A stretch of DNA of 64,000 bases from Pseudomonas beijingensis (GCF_030687295.1 NZ_CP117425.1:3166001-3230000), one strand, 5' to 3'. Shown: positions 24,148 through 34,415, counted from the stretch's first letter. Notes: generated by a model not told the origin, from the letters alone. Numbers and translations: made by a program.

Positions 24148-26724
24148 ATGGATTCCACTGCCGATAGCCCTTCACGCACCGCGCGCCACACCCCGATTAC
24201 CCGTCGCCTGGTCGTGGCGGTCGGGGGGCTGTTCGTCCTGGGCGTCCTGGTGGCGATTGCCGCGCTGTTCAACATTGCGCAAAAGCTCGACGCGGATGAT
24301 TTGCGCAAGACGCATTTCTATACCGAGCGCGCCCTCGAGAATCGCGTCACCGCCTCGAAAAACTACATCGCCAGCTATGCGTATTGGACCACGGCCTATG
24401 ACCACCTCAACGGTGAAGTCGATGTGCAATGGGCCTACACCGAGCAGAACATGGGCAAGACCCTGTTCACCAATGATGAATACGAGGGTGTGTTTGTCAT
24501 CGATCGGCAACGCACCAAATATGCCGTGGTGCGTGGGCGTAACGTCCAAGCGGATACCGCAGTTTATATGGACGCGCCGCTGGCGGAGCTGATGGACCAA
24601 CTCCAGGCGCAGCCTGACCTGACGATACCCATGGTCCGCTACACATTGTTCGAGGGCTGGCCGGCCATCGTCACCGCGTCGGTGATTACGCCCAACGACG
24701 AACGGCCCCTGGTCGAGGCCCAAAGCACCTCGGTCCTGCTGTTCGTCGACCAGCTGACGCCCGTCAAGTTGCGCAAACTGGGCAAGAGTTATGGCCTCAC
24801 CGATTTGAAGCTCAAGAAAGACACCGAGCTCAAGCCCGGCCAGCCGGCCGTGTCGCTGGACAGCACCGGCTACAGCCTGGTGTCCCGACTGGTGCGCCCG
24901 GGCCAGCAATTGCTCTGGTCCCTGGTGCCGCCGCTGGGTGGCGCGCTGCTGATCCTGGCCCTGCTGACCGCTTACTTTTTTCGCTATGCATTGCGCACGG
25001 CACGGCACGTGGACGCCAGCTACGACAGCCTGGAAAGATCAGCCCATGCCCTGGAGGCCAGCGAGGAGCGCTTTCGGGCCGTGGCCGAAGCGGCTTCAGA
25101 CTGGATCTGGGAAATCGACGGGCAGCAACACATCACTTATCTGTCGGGGCGTTTCAATACGGTCACCGGGTTTTCCGACCAGCAATGGCTGGGGCAACTG
25201 CTTGAGCAACTGCTGTATTGCGACACTACGCCGATTGCCCTCTGGTTGGCCAAGTTGACAGAGGAACAGAACGCCAGCAACTTGCGCTGCTCCTACCGCG
25301 ATCATTCCGGGCAACTGCGCTTCTGTCGAGTGTCGGCCCGCCCGATCTACAACAAGGCCGAGGTGATGGGTTATCGCGGCACCGCCAGCGACATCACCGA
25401 CGAGGTGGCCGCCCATGCCCAGGTCCAGCACCTGTCGATGCACGATGCGCTGACCGGCCTGCCGAACCGCAACAAGCTGGCGCGACACCTGGATGATGCG
25501 CTGCTGGCCAAGGAGCATTCCACCCCCCTGACATTGCTGATGGTGGACCTGGATAACTTCAAGCCGATCAACGACTCCCTCGGCCATCCGGCCGGCGATG
25601 CGGTGTTGCTGGAAGTGGCCCGGCGGCTGCGCGACAGCACCCGCGAGCAAGACCTGGTGGCGCGCCTGGGGGGCGACGAATTCGTGGTGGTGCTCAGTGG
25701 AATGGATAACACCGCTGAGATCGATCGATTCTGTGAACGGCTGATCGACAGCCTGCAGCAACCGATTCTCTACGAAACCCATTCGTTGCACATCGGCGCC
25801 AGCATTGGTACCGCCCTGAGCCACCGTCAGGGTTACGTGCCCGGTGAACTGATCCGTTGCGCCGACATTGCGATGTACCAGGCCAAGTCCGAGGGCAAGA
25901 AAACCTGGTGTTATTTTGCCTCGCAAATGAACGATCAGATCCAGCATCGTCGCCAGTTGGAAAGCGATCTGCGCCAGGCCGTGAAGAACAACGAATTTGT
26001 CCTGCATTTCCAGCCGCGCTACACCGTCGATGGTCGGGAGATCGTGGCGGTCGAGGCGTTGGTTCGCTGGCAGCATCCAACCCAAGGCCTATTGGGCCCC
26101 GATACCTTTATCCCGTTGGCCGAGCAAACCGACCTGATTGTCCCGCTTTCCCGTTGGGTGTTGCGCGAGGCCTGCGAAACCGCGCTGACCTGGCCGGTGG
26201 CACTGATGGTTTCGGTCAACCTGTCGCCGGTGCAGTTCGAGCGCAGCGACGTGGTGGAAGATGTGCGGCAGGTGTTGATCGAAACCCGTTTCCCGGCGAG
26301 TCGCCTGGAACTCGAACTCACCGAAAACGTGATGCTCAATGATGTCGATGGCGCCCTGCAGGTCATGAATGCCCTGAAGGAGCTAGGCGTACGCTTGAAC
26401 ATGGACGATTTTGGTACCGGTTATTCGTCCCTCGGTTACCTGCGCACCTATCCATTCGACGGCATCAAGATCGACAAGCGCTTCATCGCCTCCATGAGCA
26501 ACAGCAGCAACGACCGCGCCGTGGTGCAGGCGATCATCAACCTGGGCAAGGCCATGGGGCTGACGGTCACCGCCGAAGGTGTGGAAACCCTGGCTCAGCT
26601 CGGCTCATTGGGCTCGGACCAATGCCACGAAGTGCAGGGTTATTTCCTCAGCCGGCCGATCGACAAACAGGCCTTTGCGCAGTTGCTGGAGAACGGCCGG
26701 CCCTTGTCGAAAATGGGCTGCTGA
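24148..26724 (+). CDS. CHASE4-PAS-GGDEF-EAL c-di-GMP protein
   Basis: An 858-residue protein: TM near 20-42, periplasmic CHASE4 domain (ENRVTASKNYIASYAYWTTA), TM near 265-285, PAS at about 305-425, GGDEF at 430-590 and EAL at 610-850. GGDEF at 508-512 is intact with an RxxD I-site (REQD, 499-502). EAL is at 636-638, and DDFGTG (753-758) is present, so both cyclase and phosphodiesterase activity are possible; in such hybrids the EAL activity often dominates. Same orientation as the previous diguanylate cyclase, 200 bp downstream. Confidence 0.92.
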   Translation: MDSTADSPSRTARHTPITRRLVVAVGGLFVLGVLVAIAALFNIAQKLDADDLRKTHFYTERALENRVTASKNYIASYAYWTTAYDHLNGEVDVQWAYTEQNMGKTLFTNDEYEGVFVIDRQRTKYAVVRGRNVQADTAVYMDAPLAELMDQLQAQPDLTIPMVRYTLFEGWPAIVTASVITPNDERPLVEAQSTSVLLFVDQLTPVKLRKLGKSYGLTDLKLKKDTELKPGQPAVSLDSTGYSLVSRLVRPGQQLLWSLVPPLGGALLILALLTAYFFRYALRTARHVDASYDSLERSAHALEASEERFRAVAEAASDWIWEIDGQQHITYLSGRFNTVTGFSDQQWLGQLLEQLLYCDTTPIALWLAKLTEEQNASNLRCSYRDHSGQLRFCRVSARPIYNKAEVMGYRGTASDITDEVAAHAQVQHLSMHDALTGLPNRNKLARHLDDALLAKEHSTPLTLLMVDLDNFKPINDSLGHPAGDAVLLEVARRLRDSTREQDLVARLGGDEFVVVLSGMDNTAEIDRFCERLIDSLQQPILYETHSLHIGASIGTALSHRQGYVPGELIRCADIAMYQAKSEGKKTWCYFASQMNDQIQHRRQLESDLRQAVKNNEFVLHFQPRYTVDGREIVAVEALVRWQHPTQGLLGPDTFIPLAEQTDLIVPLSRWVLREACETALTWPVALMVSVNLSPVQFERSDVVEDVRQVLIETRFPASRLELELTENVMLNDVDGALQVMNALKELGVRLNMDDFGTGYSSLGYLRTYPFDGIKIDKRFIASMSNSSNDRAVVQAIINLGKAMGLTVTAEGVETLAQLGSLGSDQCHEVQGYFLSRPIDKQAFAQLLENGRPLSKMGC

Positions 26725-26793
26725 AGACGGATGCAACCACCGCGCCCGGTTGTCGGTCACAGCCAGTAACGTGACATTTCGAGTGCTGGCTCT

Positions 26794-27588
26794 ATGAAAA
26801 ACCTGCGAATTGCGACCTTCAACATCAATGGCATCCGGGCGCGGCTGCCCAACCTGCTGGAATGGCTGGAGCGGGAGAAACCCGACATTGCCTGTTTGCA
26901 GGAGCTCAAGGCGGTGGACAAGGATTTCCCGGCGGCGGAGCTGGAGTCGGTGGGGTATGGGGCGATCTGGCACGGGCAGGCGTCCTGGAACGGTGTCGCG
27001 ATCCTGGCCCGTGACGCGCAGCCATTGGAGAGCCGACGAGGCCTGCCCGGCGGGGACGATGACAGCCACAGTCGCTATCTGGAGGCGGCGGTGCACGGCG
27101 TGCTGGTGGGGTGCCTTTACCTGCCCAACGGCAATCCGCAACCGGGTCCCAAGTTTGACTACAAGCTGGCCTGGTTCGAACGGCTGATCCAATACGCTCA
27201 AGGGTTGCAGGCCAGTGATCATCCCGTGGTGCTGGCCGGTGACTACAATGTGGTGCCCACCGACATGGATATCTACAACCCGCGCTCCTGGCTCAAGGAT
27301 GCGCTGCTACAACCCGAAAGCCGCGCGTGCTACCAGCGCTTATTGGATCAGGGCTGGACCGATTCGCTGCGCCACTTGTATCCGGACGAGCGGATCTACA
27401 CCTTCTGGGACTATTTCCGTCAGCATTGGCAAAAGAACTCTGGACTGCGCATCGATCACCTGTTGCTCAACCCGGTCGCCAGCGCCTACCTGAGCGAGGC
27501 CGGCGTGGACGCCTGGGTCAGGAACCAGCCCCACCCCAGCGACCATGCCCCCACCTGGATCCGGCTGGCTTCGCGCAAACGGCGCTGA
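26794..27588 (+). CDS. xthA: Exodeoxyribonuclease III (XthA family)
   Basis: A 264-residue EEP-fold AP endonuclease/3'-exonuclease. The signature stretches are NINGIRARL at 8-16, LQELK (catalytic Glu), GDYNVVPTDMDIYNP and the C-terminal RIDHLLLNP ... SDHAPTWI, with the catalytic Asp-His pair. It removes abasic sites and blocked 3' ends in base excision repair. It lies 69 bp after the GGDEF-EAL gene; the two are not functionally linked. Confidence 0.93.
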   Translation: MKNLRIATFNINGIRARLPNLLEWLEREKPDIACLQELKAVDKDFPAAELESVGYGAIWHGQASWNGVAILARDAQPLESRRGLPGGDDDSHSRYLEAAVHGVLVGCLYLPNGNPQPGPKFDYKLAWFERLIQYAQGLQASDHPVVLAGDYNVVPTDMDIYNPRSWLKDALLQPESRACYQRLLDQGWTDSLRHLYPDERIYTFWDYFRQHWQKNSGLRIDHLLLNPVASAYLSEAGVDAWVRNQPHPSDHAPTWIRLASRKRR

Positions 27589-27700
27589 CGGGGCAGGGGG
27601 GCGGTCGGTTGTTGTCTCTGTAAGGGGAATGCCTTATACCTGGCGCCATTAGCCATGCGCTTGTTGTGAGCGCTGGCCGACCCCGGAAAAGGACACCCTC

Positions 27701-28525
27701 ATGAGTCATCCCCAACTGAGCGATACGGCCCGTTATCTGCGGCGTCTGGGTTTCGACGCACCACCGGCGCCGACCCTCGACACCTTGCGCCAGATGCAAT
27801 GGCGCCATACCGCCGAATTCCCTTTTGAAACCCTGTCAACGCTGCTGCGTCAACCCGTGCCCATCGACCTTGAGTCGGTCGAGCGCAAGGTTTTCGAAGA
27901 GGGGCGCGGCGGCTATTGCTATGAACTCAACCAGTTGTTCCTGGCGCTGTTGCAAGCAGTGGGTTTCGACGCCCGGGGCATCACTGGACGCGTGGTGATG
28001 AATGCGCCTGACGGCGCGTGGCCTGCCCGGACCCATCGGCTGAGCCTGGTGACGATCGACGGTGTGCGCTATATCACCGACGTCGGTTTTGGCGGCATGG
28101 TGCCCACCGCGCCGCTGCTGCTGGACAGTCGTGAGGCCCAAGTCACGCCCCATGAGCCGTATCGCATCGACACCCATGCGGACGGTTACCTGTTGCGCGC
28201 CAACGTTGCCGGCGAATGGCGGCCGATGTACCTGTTCGATCTGCAACGCCAGGAAGACATCGACTACACCGTCGGCAATTGGTACGTCTGCAACCATCCG
28301 GAGTCGCCGTTCATGGGCCGTTTGATGGTGGCTCGTACCGGTGACGGGCTGCGCAAGACCCTGAACGGCAACAGCTATGCCGTGCACCGCATAGGGCAGG
28401 AGAGTGAGCGGCGCGTAATCATCGATGCCGATGAGTTGATCGATTTATTGGAGCAGGAATTCAGCCTGCGCGTGCCGCCACGCGAGCTGTTGCGGCCCGC
28501 GCTGGTGGGGTTGCTCCAGGCCTAA
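27701..28525 (+). CDS. nat: Arylamine N-acetyltransferase
   Basis: A 274-residue NAT. The Cys-His-Asp triad is seen as RGGYCYELN (Cys), ARTHRLSLV (His) and YITDVGFGGMVPTAPL (Asp). It moves acetyl from acetyl-CoA to aromatic amines or hydrazines in the cytoplasm. Length is normal and the gene stands alone, with AAAAGGAC before the start. Confidence 0.93.
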   Translation: MSHPQLSDTARYLRRLGFDAPPAPTLDTLRQMQWRHTAEFPFETLSTLLRQPVPIDLESVERKVFEEGRGGYCYELNQLFLALLQAVGFDARGITGRVVMNAPDGAWPARTHRLSLVTIDGVRYITDVGFGGMVPTAPLLLDSREAQVTPHEPYRIDTHADGYLLRANVAGEWRPMYLFDLQRQEDIDYTVGNWYVCNHPESPFMGRLMVARTGDGLRKTLNGNSYAVHRIGQESERRVIIDADELIDLLEQEFSLRVPPRELLRPALVGLLQA

Positions 28526-28566
28526 AAGGGTTTGGCCAGGGATCTGTTCCAAATGTGCACACAATA

Positions 28567-28580
28567 AGTTGTATACAACT
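28567..28580. promoter_or_regulatory. Perfect palindrome before nucleobase permease gene
   Basis: AGTTGTATACAACT is a perfect 14-bp palindrome 68 bp upstream of the permease start. Its TTGTATACAA core is like operators of GntR-family repressors, so purine- or nitrogen-responsive repression is a reasonable guess; no regulator gene is adjacent. Confidence 0.55.
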
Positions 28581-28647
28581 CTATGGACATTTGTCCTGAG
28601 TTTTGAATACAGTGTGCCCATAACAAAAAACAGGGAATCCCCGAACC

Positions 28648-30168
28648 ATGAAAACGCCCCATGTTTCACTCCCACGGCCCGAGGACGAAAACCTCGGCGT
28701 CGGCGCGAATATGGCTTACGGCCTGCAACATGTGTTGACCATGTACGGTGGCATTGTCGCCGTGCCGTTGATCATCGGCCAGGCGGCCGGGCTTTCGCCG
28801 GCGGACATCGGCCTGTTGATCGCCGCGTCATTGTTCGCGGGTGGCCTGGCAACGTTGCTGCAAACCCTCGGCCTGCCGTTTTTCGGCTGCCAACTGCCTT
28901 TGGTGCAGGGCGTATCGTTTTCGGGTGTCGCGACCATGGTGGCGATTGTCGGCAGCGGGGGGGAAGGGGGCTTTCAAGCCATCCTAGGAGCGGTGATCGC
29001 CGCGTCCCTGATAGGTTTGCTGATCACCCCGGTGTTTTCTCGCATCACCCGGTTCTTTCCGCCACTGGTCACTGGCATTGTGATCACCACCATTGGTCTC
29101 ACTTTGATGCCGGTAGCGGCGCGTTGGGCGATGGGTGGCAACAGCCACGCCGCCGATTTCGGCAGCATGGCGAACATTGGCCTGGCCGCGGTGACCCTGG
29201 TGCTGGTGCTGTTGCTGAGCAAAATGGGCAGCGCAACCATCTCGCGGTTATCGATTCTGTTGGCGATGGTCATCGGTACGGTCATCGCGGTATTCCTCGG
29301 CATGGCGGACTTTTCAGCGGTCAGCCAAGGCCCGATGTTCGGCTTCCCGACACCGTTCCATTTCGGCATGCCGACGTTCCATATCGCCGCGATCCTGTCG
29401 ATGTGCATTGTGATCATGGTGACCCTGGTGGAAACCTCTGCCGACATCCTGGCGGTGGGCGAGATCATCGACACCAAAGTCGACTCCCGGCGCCTGGGCA
29501 ACGGCTTGCGGGCTGACATGCTGTCGAGCATGATCGCGCCGATCTTCGGTTCCTTCACCCAGAGTGCCTTTGCCCAGAACGTCGGGCTGGTGGCGGTGAC
29601 CGGGATCAAGAGCCGTTTCGTGGTGGCGACCGGCGGGGTGTTCCTGGTGGTGCTCGGCCTGCTGCCGTTCATGGGGCGGGTGATTGCCGCCGTGCCGACC
29701 TCGGTGCTGGGCGGTGCCGGTGTCGTGCTGTTCGGCACGGTGGCCGCCAGTGGCATCCGCACGCTGTCGAAAGTCGATTACCGCAACAACGTCAACCTGA
29801 TCATCGTCGCCACCTCCATCGGTTTCGGCATGATCCCCATCGCCGCACCGAACTTCTATGACCATTTCCCCAGTTGGTTCGCGACCATCTTCCATTCGGG
29901 CATCAGTTCTTCGGCAATCATGGCGATCATGCTGAACCTGGCGTTCAACCACTTCACCACGGGCAATTCCGACCAGCAGTCAGTCTTCGCCGCCGGCACC
30001 GAGCGGGTGTTGCGTTACCAGGACCTGGCGGCGCTGCGCGAAGGCGACTATTTCAGCGACGGCAAGCTGCACGACTGCGATGGCAACGAGATCCCCGTGG
30101 TGGCGGAGCCTGTTCTCGCGCCAGCGGAGCATGGGCCGATCCGACTGAAAAGCAGCGAGCATGTCTGA
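28648..30168 (+). CDS. Nucleobase:cation symporter-2 (xanthine/uric acid/uracil permease)
   Basis: A 506-residue NCS2/NAT protein. The motifs GLQHVLTMYGG (TM1) and QNVGLVAVTGIKSRFVVATG (family signature QNxGxxxxT near TM10) are present. The family is split between xanthine/urate and uracil transporters; the sequence GAIVLF-like end and overall look favour a purine (XanQ/UacT-like) permease, but this is uncertain. The C-terminal 60 residues are polar and cytoplasmic. Ends at a bidirectional terminator. Confidence 0.88.
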   Translation: MKTPHVSLPRPEDENLGVGANMAYGLQHVLTMYGGIVAVPLIIGQAAGLSPADIGLLIAASLFAGGLATLLQTLGLPFFGCQLPLVQGVSFSGVATMVAIVGSGGEGGFQAILGAVIAASLIGLLITPVFSRITRFFPPLVTGIVITTIGLTLMPVAARWAMGGNSHAADFGSMANIGLAAVTLVLVLLLSKMGSATISRLSILLAMVIGTVIAVFLGMADFSAVSQGPMFGFPTPFHFGMPTFHIAAILSMCIVIMVTLVETSADILAVGEIIDTKVDSRRLGNGLRADMLSSMIAPIFGSFTQSAFAQNVGLVAVTGIKSRFVVATGGVFLVVLGLLPFMGRVIAAVPTSVLGGAGVVLFGTVAASGIRTLSKVDYRNNVNLIIVATSIGFGMIPIAAPNFYDHFPSWFATIFHSGISSSAIMAIMLNLAFNHFTTGNSDQQSVFAAGTERVLRYQDLAALREGDYFSDGKLHDCDGNEIPVVAEPVLAPAEHGPIRLKSSEHV

Positions 30169-30194
30169 TAGATACCCGTGACCTAGCGGACATG

Positions 30195-30228
30195 AAAAAG
30201 CCTGTGATCAATGATCACAGGCTTTTTT
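30195..30228. terminator. Bidirectional terminator after permease gene
   Basis: AAAAAGCCTGTGATCA-ATGATCACAGGCTTTTTT: a 13-bp stem with A and T runs on the two sides, serving the permease gene and the convergent secreted-protein gene. Confidence 0.9.
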
Positions 30229-30247
30229 GTACCGACCGGAAGACCGA

Positions 30248-30598
30248 TTACCAGCGGCCGTAATGACCCCGGGGTGGGCCGTAGTAATAGCCCCGTGGTG
30301 GCCCGTAATACACCGGTGCCGGGCGATAGTAGATCGGCCGCTCTACATACACTGGCTGCGGCTGGTAGTAGACCGGTGGTGGTGCCTGGTAGTAGACCGG
30401 CTGTGGCTGGACGTAGACCGGTTGTTGCACATACACCGGACGATCACGGTTGATGATGGCTGAGCCAACGATGGCCGAACCGACGATGGCACCAAACACG
30501 GCGGGCCCCTCCCAACCACCACGACCGTGGGCGGATGCCTGGCCGGTGACCGCGAGTGCCCCCATGAGCAGGGCGATGATGGGAAGTCTACGATTCAT
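30248..30598 (-). CDS. Secreted glycine-zipper protein with Pro/Tyr repeats
   Basis: A 116-residue protein with a clear signal peptide (MNRRLPIIALLMGALAVTGQASA), a short glycine zipper (FGAIVGSAIVGSAIINRD) and then a low-complexity half built from PVYVQ and PVYYQ units ending in GPPRGYYYGPPRGHYGRW. Such proteins are outer-membrane- or envelope-associated; no activity is known. The repeats would make the DNA prone to length change. Confidence 0.8.
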   Translation of the reverse strand: MNRRLPIIALLMGALAVTGQASAHGRGGWEGPAVFGAIVGSAIVGSAIINRDRPVYVQQPVYVQPQPVYYQAPPPVYYQPQPVYVERPIYYRPAPVYYGPPRGYYYGPPRGHYGRW

Positions 30599-30857
30599 GG
30601 CTGTTCCTCGTTTCGGCCCCGACGCTTGTGGTCTGCAACAGACCCGATGAGGGTTGCGGGGATACTTGCTATGACAGCGATTTTCTCAGGATTTGCGCCG
30701 CCGTTGGGTAAATATTGTGTAAGGTCTGTAGCGCTTTTCTTTACCGCGCCGCGTCATCCAGCGGCCTGAGATCGGGCCGGGCCAGGCAGTATCATCATCG
30801 AATAAACCTTTCGCGACGGTGTTCCGTCTGTCCGAAAGTGAATGCAAGGAGACACGC

Positions 30858-31679
30858 ATGCAGATCAACCCCAACAAAGACACCCAACTGTGCATGTCGC
30901 TTTCGGGGCGTCCCGGAAACTTCGGCCTGCGTTTTCATAATCATTTGTATGAGCAATTGGGCCTGAACTTCTATTACAAGGCGTTCAGCAGCCGGGACCT
31001 GCCTGGCGCGGTGGGGGGTATCCGCGCCCTGGGCATTCGCGGCTGCGGCGTGTCGATGCCGTTCAAGGAAGCCTGCATCGCCCTGGTGGACGAACTGGAT
31101 CCTTCCGCTGCCGCGATCCAGTCGATCAACACCATCGTCAATACCAACGGCCATCTGAAGGCCTACAACACCGACTACATCGCCATCGCCCAATTGCTGC
31201 AAAGCCACGCCGTGCCCAAGGATTCGACTTTTGCCCTGCGCGGCAGCGGCGGCATGGCCAAGGCTGTGGCCAGTGCCTTGCGCGATGGCGGCTACAAGCA
31301 CGGGCTGATCGTGGCCCGCAATGAAGCCACCGGGCGCGCCCTGGCCGAGTCCTTGGGCTATGAATGGCAAGCGGAATTGGGCGCCCGGCGGCCGCAGATG
31401 CTGATCAACGTCACGCCGATCGGCATGACCGGCGGCCCGGAAGCCGATCAGTTGGCGTTCGAACCCGAGACCATCGCCGCGGCCCAGACCGTGTTCGATG
31501 TGGTGGCGATCCCGTCGGAAACGCCGCTGATCGTACGCGCCCGGGCCGACGGCAAACGGGTCATCACCGGGTTGGAAGTCATTGCGATCCAGGCCCTGGA
31601 GCAGTTTGTGCTGTACACCGGTGTGCGGCCCAACCTGGAGCAATTTGAAAAGGCCGTCGCCTTCGCCCGGTCGGCGTAG
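30858..31679 (+). CDS. Shikimate 5-dehydrogenase-like protein (AroE family paralogue)
   Basis: A 273-residue protein from ATG 30858, chosen because AAGGAG lies 9 bp upstream; a frame extension to 30819 has none. It has the substrate domain with the catalytic-type Lys in SMPFKEA and Asp in NTDYIA, then the dinucleotide domain RGSGGMAKAVASALRDGG (GxGGxx). The N-terminus NPNKDTQLCMSLSGRPGNFG differs from canonical AroE, so it is probably a paralogue with another substrate rather than the main shikimate enzyme. It is not linked to other aro genes. Confidence 0.85.
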   Translation: MQINPNKDTQLCMSLSGRPGNFGLRFHNHLYEQLGLNFYYKAFSSRDLPGAVGGIRALGIRGCGVSMPFKEACIALVDELDPSAAAIQSINTIVNTNGHLKAYNTDYIAIAQLLQSHAVPKDSTFALRGSGGMAKAVASALRDGGYKHGLIVARNEATGRALAESLGYEWQAELGARRPQMLINVTPIGMTGGPEADQLAFEPETIAAAQTVFDVVAIPSETPLIVRARADGKRVITGLEVIAIQALEQFVLYTGVRPNLEQFEKAVAFARSA

Positions 31680-31685
31680 GCGCTG

Positions 31686-32333
31686 CTATTCCAGGCGCGC
31701 CAGGCGTTCTTCCAGTGCCGCGATCCGTGCTTCGAGTTCTTCGATGCGCTCCAGCGAAACACCGCCGCTGGCGCCACGCTCCACCGGATGCTGGCGGGCG
31801 GCGAGAATCGCTTCGATGTCCGCCGGGTCGCCCATGGCGTGGACATAGCGGTCTTCGCGCTGGCCGGCCTGGCGTGGCACCAACAGCGCCAGACCGCGGG
31901 CGATCAGGCGTTCGAGCTGGTGTACCACTTGTTCGGCGTCTTCGAAGTCGTGCATACGTCCGCTGCGGGTCAACAGCTCATTGACCGTTTGCGGGCCACG
32001 CAGGAACAGCAGGCCCATCAGGATCACCTGGGCCGGCACCAGCTCCAGGGCTTTGTCGACCCGATGCTCCCAGCGGTCGGCGCGGCTGCCCATCACCAGC
32101 TTGGTAAAGCCGCGACCTTCCAGCGCCCGCAGGCTCTGGCCGACCTGGCCCGGGTTGAGGTTCATCACCGGTTCGCGGCTGGTTTTCTGGTTGCAAGCCA
32201 ATACCAGGGCGTTGAGGGTCAGCGGGTAGGTCTCAGGGTTGGTGGCCTGTTTCTCGACCAGCGCGCCGAGGATGCGGATTTCCGTGCTATTGAGCCGTGG
32301 TTCTTCAGCCTGCTGTTGTTCTTCGATGCTCAT
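31686..32333 (-). CDS. YceH family protein (DUF480)
   Basis: A 215-residue protein with two winged-helix units ([40 protein letters not shown]) and a C-terminal coiled coil ([20 protein letters not shown]). The family is widespread in gammaproteobacteria; a DNA-binding role is suspected but not proven. It is convergent with the AroE-like gene and only 6 bp away from it. Confidence 0.88.
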   Translation of the reverse strand: MSIEEQQQAEEPRLNSTEIRILGALVEKQATNPETYPLTLNALVLACNQKTSREPVMNLNPGQVGQSLRALEGRGFTKLVMGSRADRWEHRVDKALELVPAQVILMGLLFLRGPQTVNELLTRSGRMHDFEDAEQVVHQLERLIARGLALLVPRQAGQREDRYVHAMGDPADIEAILAARQHPVERGASGGVSLERIEELEARIAALEERLARLE

Positions 32334-32463
32334 CGCGCGTTCCCTATGCTGTGGAAGCCGCCTAGCCTAATCCTTGCGCAATAAAAGACAAGCCGTGCAA
32401 CAAGCCGTGGCTATAATCGCAGCCGTTTGATTCATTCTTTCCTGCCACCTGCATGAGATTGCC

Positions 32464-32973
32464 ATGACTATTTCCCTGTACGCCGCTTCCGTCCCGGTTT
32501 TCAAGCAGATGCTCAACGCGTTGAGCGACGTTCTGAACAAGGCCGAAGCCCACGCCACCGCGAAGAACATCGATCCGAACGCTTTCCTGCAAGCCCGCCT
32601 GTACCCGGACATGTTCCCGCTGGTGCGCCAAGTGCAGATCGCGGTGGACTTCGCCAAGGGTGTGTCCGCCCGCCTGGCCGAGGTCGAAGTGCCGAAGTAT
32701 GACGACAGCGAGACCACGTTCGCCGAGCTGCAAGCCCTGATCGCCAAGGTATTGGCCTTTATCGATGGCATCGCTCCTTCGCAGATCGACGGCAAGGAAG
32801 GTATCGAAATCGTTACCCGTCCAGGGACGCCGAAGGAGAAGCGCTTCAGCGGCCAGAACTACCTGCTGACCTACGGCTTGCCGCAGTTCTTCTTCCACGT
32901 CACCACCACCTATGCATTGCTGCGCCACAATGGCGTGGAAGTGGGCAAGCGCGACTACATGGGCGCGTTCTAA
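32464..32973 (+). CDS. DUF1993 family protein
   Basis: A 169-residue helical protein of the DUF1993/DinB-like four-helix type. It begins MTISLYAASVPVFKQMLNAL and has conserved histidines near FFHVTTTYALLRHNGVEVGK that could hold a metal. The function is not known. It is followed by a strong terminator. The frame is intact and of normal length. Confidence 0.85.
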   Translation: MTISLYAASVPVFKQMLNALSDVLNKAEAHATAKNIDPNAFLQARLYPDMFPLVRQVQIAVDFAKGVSARLAEVEVPKYDDSETTFAELQALIAKVLAFIDGIAPSQIDGKEGIEIVTRPGTPKEKRFSGQNYLLTYGLPQFFFHVTTTYALLRHNGVEVGKRDYMGAF

Positions 32974-32990
32974 CCCCACAGGCATGAAAA

Positions 32991-33026
32991 AGCCCGGGAC
33001 GGTGTGGGCCGTTCCCGGGCTTTTTT
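32991..33026 (+). terminator. Terminator after DUF1993 gene
   Basis: AGCCCGGGAC ... GTTCCCGGGCT with six T residues (33021-33026). Confidence 0.9.
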
Positions 33027-33060
33027 GTGGCTGCCTGTTACATCCTCGGCGGATGTACCA

Positions 33061-33162
33061 CCGCTATCGCGAGCAAGCTCGCTCCCACAGGGGCAACGGT
33101 GCTCGCACAATAGCCGCTACACAACAAATCTCCTGTGGGAGCGAGCTTGCTCGCGATAGCGA
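33061..33162. repeat. REP pair in outward orientation
   Basis: CGCGAGCAAGCTCGCTCCCACAG (33067-33090) then CTGTGGGAGCGAGCTTGCTCGCG (33133-33155). The order of the arms is reversed relative to the other REPINs of the window, so this is either two separate REPs or an inverted junction. Confidence 0.85.
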
Positions 33163-33182
33163 CCGAACAGCCACCGCAGTTG

Positions 33183-34415
33183 TTACGCCGTACGCGCGAG
33201 CTTCTCTTCCTCACCCAGGCATGCCGCCGCCGTGAACAGCACATCCGTCGACGAGTTCAACGCCGTTTCCGCCGAGTCCTGCAGGACACCGATGATGAAG
33301 CCCACCGCGACCACCTGCATGGCGATCTCACTGGGAATGCCAAACAGGCTGCACGCCAGGGGAATCAGCAACAGCGAACCGCCGGCCACCCCGGATGCAC
33401 CGCAGGCGCAAATGGCGGCGACAACGCTCAGCAGCACGGCCGTTGGCACGTCCACCGCAATACCCAGGGTGTGCACGGCCGCCAGGGCCAATACCGTGAT
33501 GGTAATGGCGGCGCCGGCCATGTTGATGGTCGCGCCCAGCGGGATCGACACCGAATAGGTGTCTTCGTGCAGGCCCAGGCGTTTGCTCAGTTCCAGGTTC
33601 ACCGGAATATTCGCCGCCGAGCTGCGGGTGAAAAACGCCGTGATGCCACTCTCGCGCAGGCACGTAAACACCAGCGGGTATGGGTTGCGACGCATTTTCC
33701 AGAACACGATGAGTGGGTTGACCACCAACGCCACGAACAGCATGCAACCGATCAATACGGTCAGCAGGTGCAGGTAGCCGAGCAGGGCGCCGAAGCCGGA
33801 CGTGGCCAGGGTCGAGGCCACCAGCCCGAAGATCCCAAGCGGGGCGAAGCGGATCACCAGGCGCACGATCACGGTCACGCCGTTGGACAGGTCTTCGAGC
33901 ACGGTGCGCGTGGTCTGGCCAGCATGCCGAATGGCGATGCCCATGCCGATGGCCCAGGCCAGGATGCCGATGAAGTTACCGTCCATCAGCGCCCGAACCG
34001 GGTTATCCACCACGCTCAGCAGCAGGCTTTGCAGCACCTCGCTGATGCCACCGGGCGCCGAGACCGCGACATCGTGGGTCGACAGCACCAGGCTGGAGGG
34101 GAACAGCGTACTGGCAACCACCGCGACCACCGCTGCGGCGAACGTGCCCAGCAGGTAGAGGAACAGGATGGGGCGGATATGGGTTTCCTGGCCGTGCTTG
34201 TGGTTGGCGATCGACGCCATGACCAGCACGAACACCAGGATCGGTGCCACGGCCTTGAGCGCGGACACGAAGACCTTGCCGATGAATGCGGTGGACTTCG
34301 CCACGTCGGGCGCCAGCCATGCCAGGACAATACCGGCGATCAGGCCAATGATGATTTGTGTCACCAGGCTGGTGCGTTTGAGGCGTTGCAAAGGGGTAAC
34401 GGACGAAGCTGTCAT
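33183..34415 (-). CDS. sstT: Serine/threonine:Na+ symporter SstT
   Basis: A 410-residue DAACS-fold carrier from ATG 34415 ([20 protein letters not shown]); the frame extends upstream but without support. Family features seen are [20 protein letters not shown] (substrate loop) and [19 protein letters not shown]. It takes up serine and threonine with Na+ across the inner membrane. It is divergent from the MFS gene at 34698. Length matches SstT. Confidence 0.92.
   Translation of the reverse strand: MTASSVTPLQRLKRTSLVTQIIIGLIAGIVLAWLAPDVAKSTAFIGKVFVSALKAVAPILVFVLVMASIANHKHGQETHIRPILFLYLLGTFAAAVVAVVASTLFPSSLVLSTHDVAVSAPGGISEVLQSLLLSVVDNPVRALMDGNFIGILAWAIGMGIAIRHAGQTTRTVLEDLSNGVTVIVRLVIRFAPLGIFGLVASTLATSGFGALLGYLHLLTVLIGCMLFVALVVNPLIVFWKMRRNPYPLVFTCLRESGITAFFTRSSAANIPVNLELSKRLGLHEDTYSVSIPLGATINMAGAAITITVLALAAVHTLGIAVDVPTAVLLSVVAAICACGASGVAGGSLLLIPLACSLFGIPSEIAMQVVAVGFIIGVLQDSAETALNSSTDVLFTAAACLGEEEKLARTA

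Noticed and set aside
30248..30598. Repeat-rich DNA as a CRISPR or satellite
   Set aside because: It is the coding sequence for PVYVQ/PVYYQ units of a secreted protein, in frame with a signal peptide.
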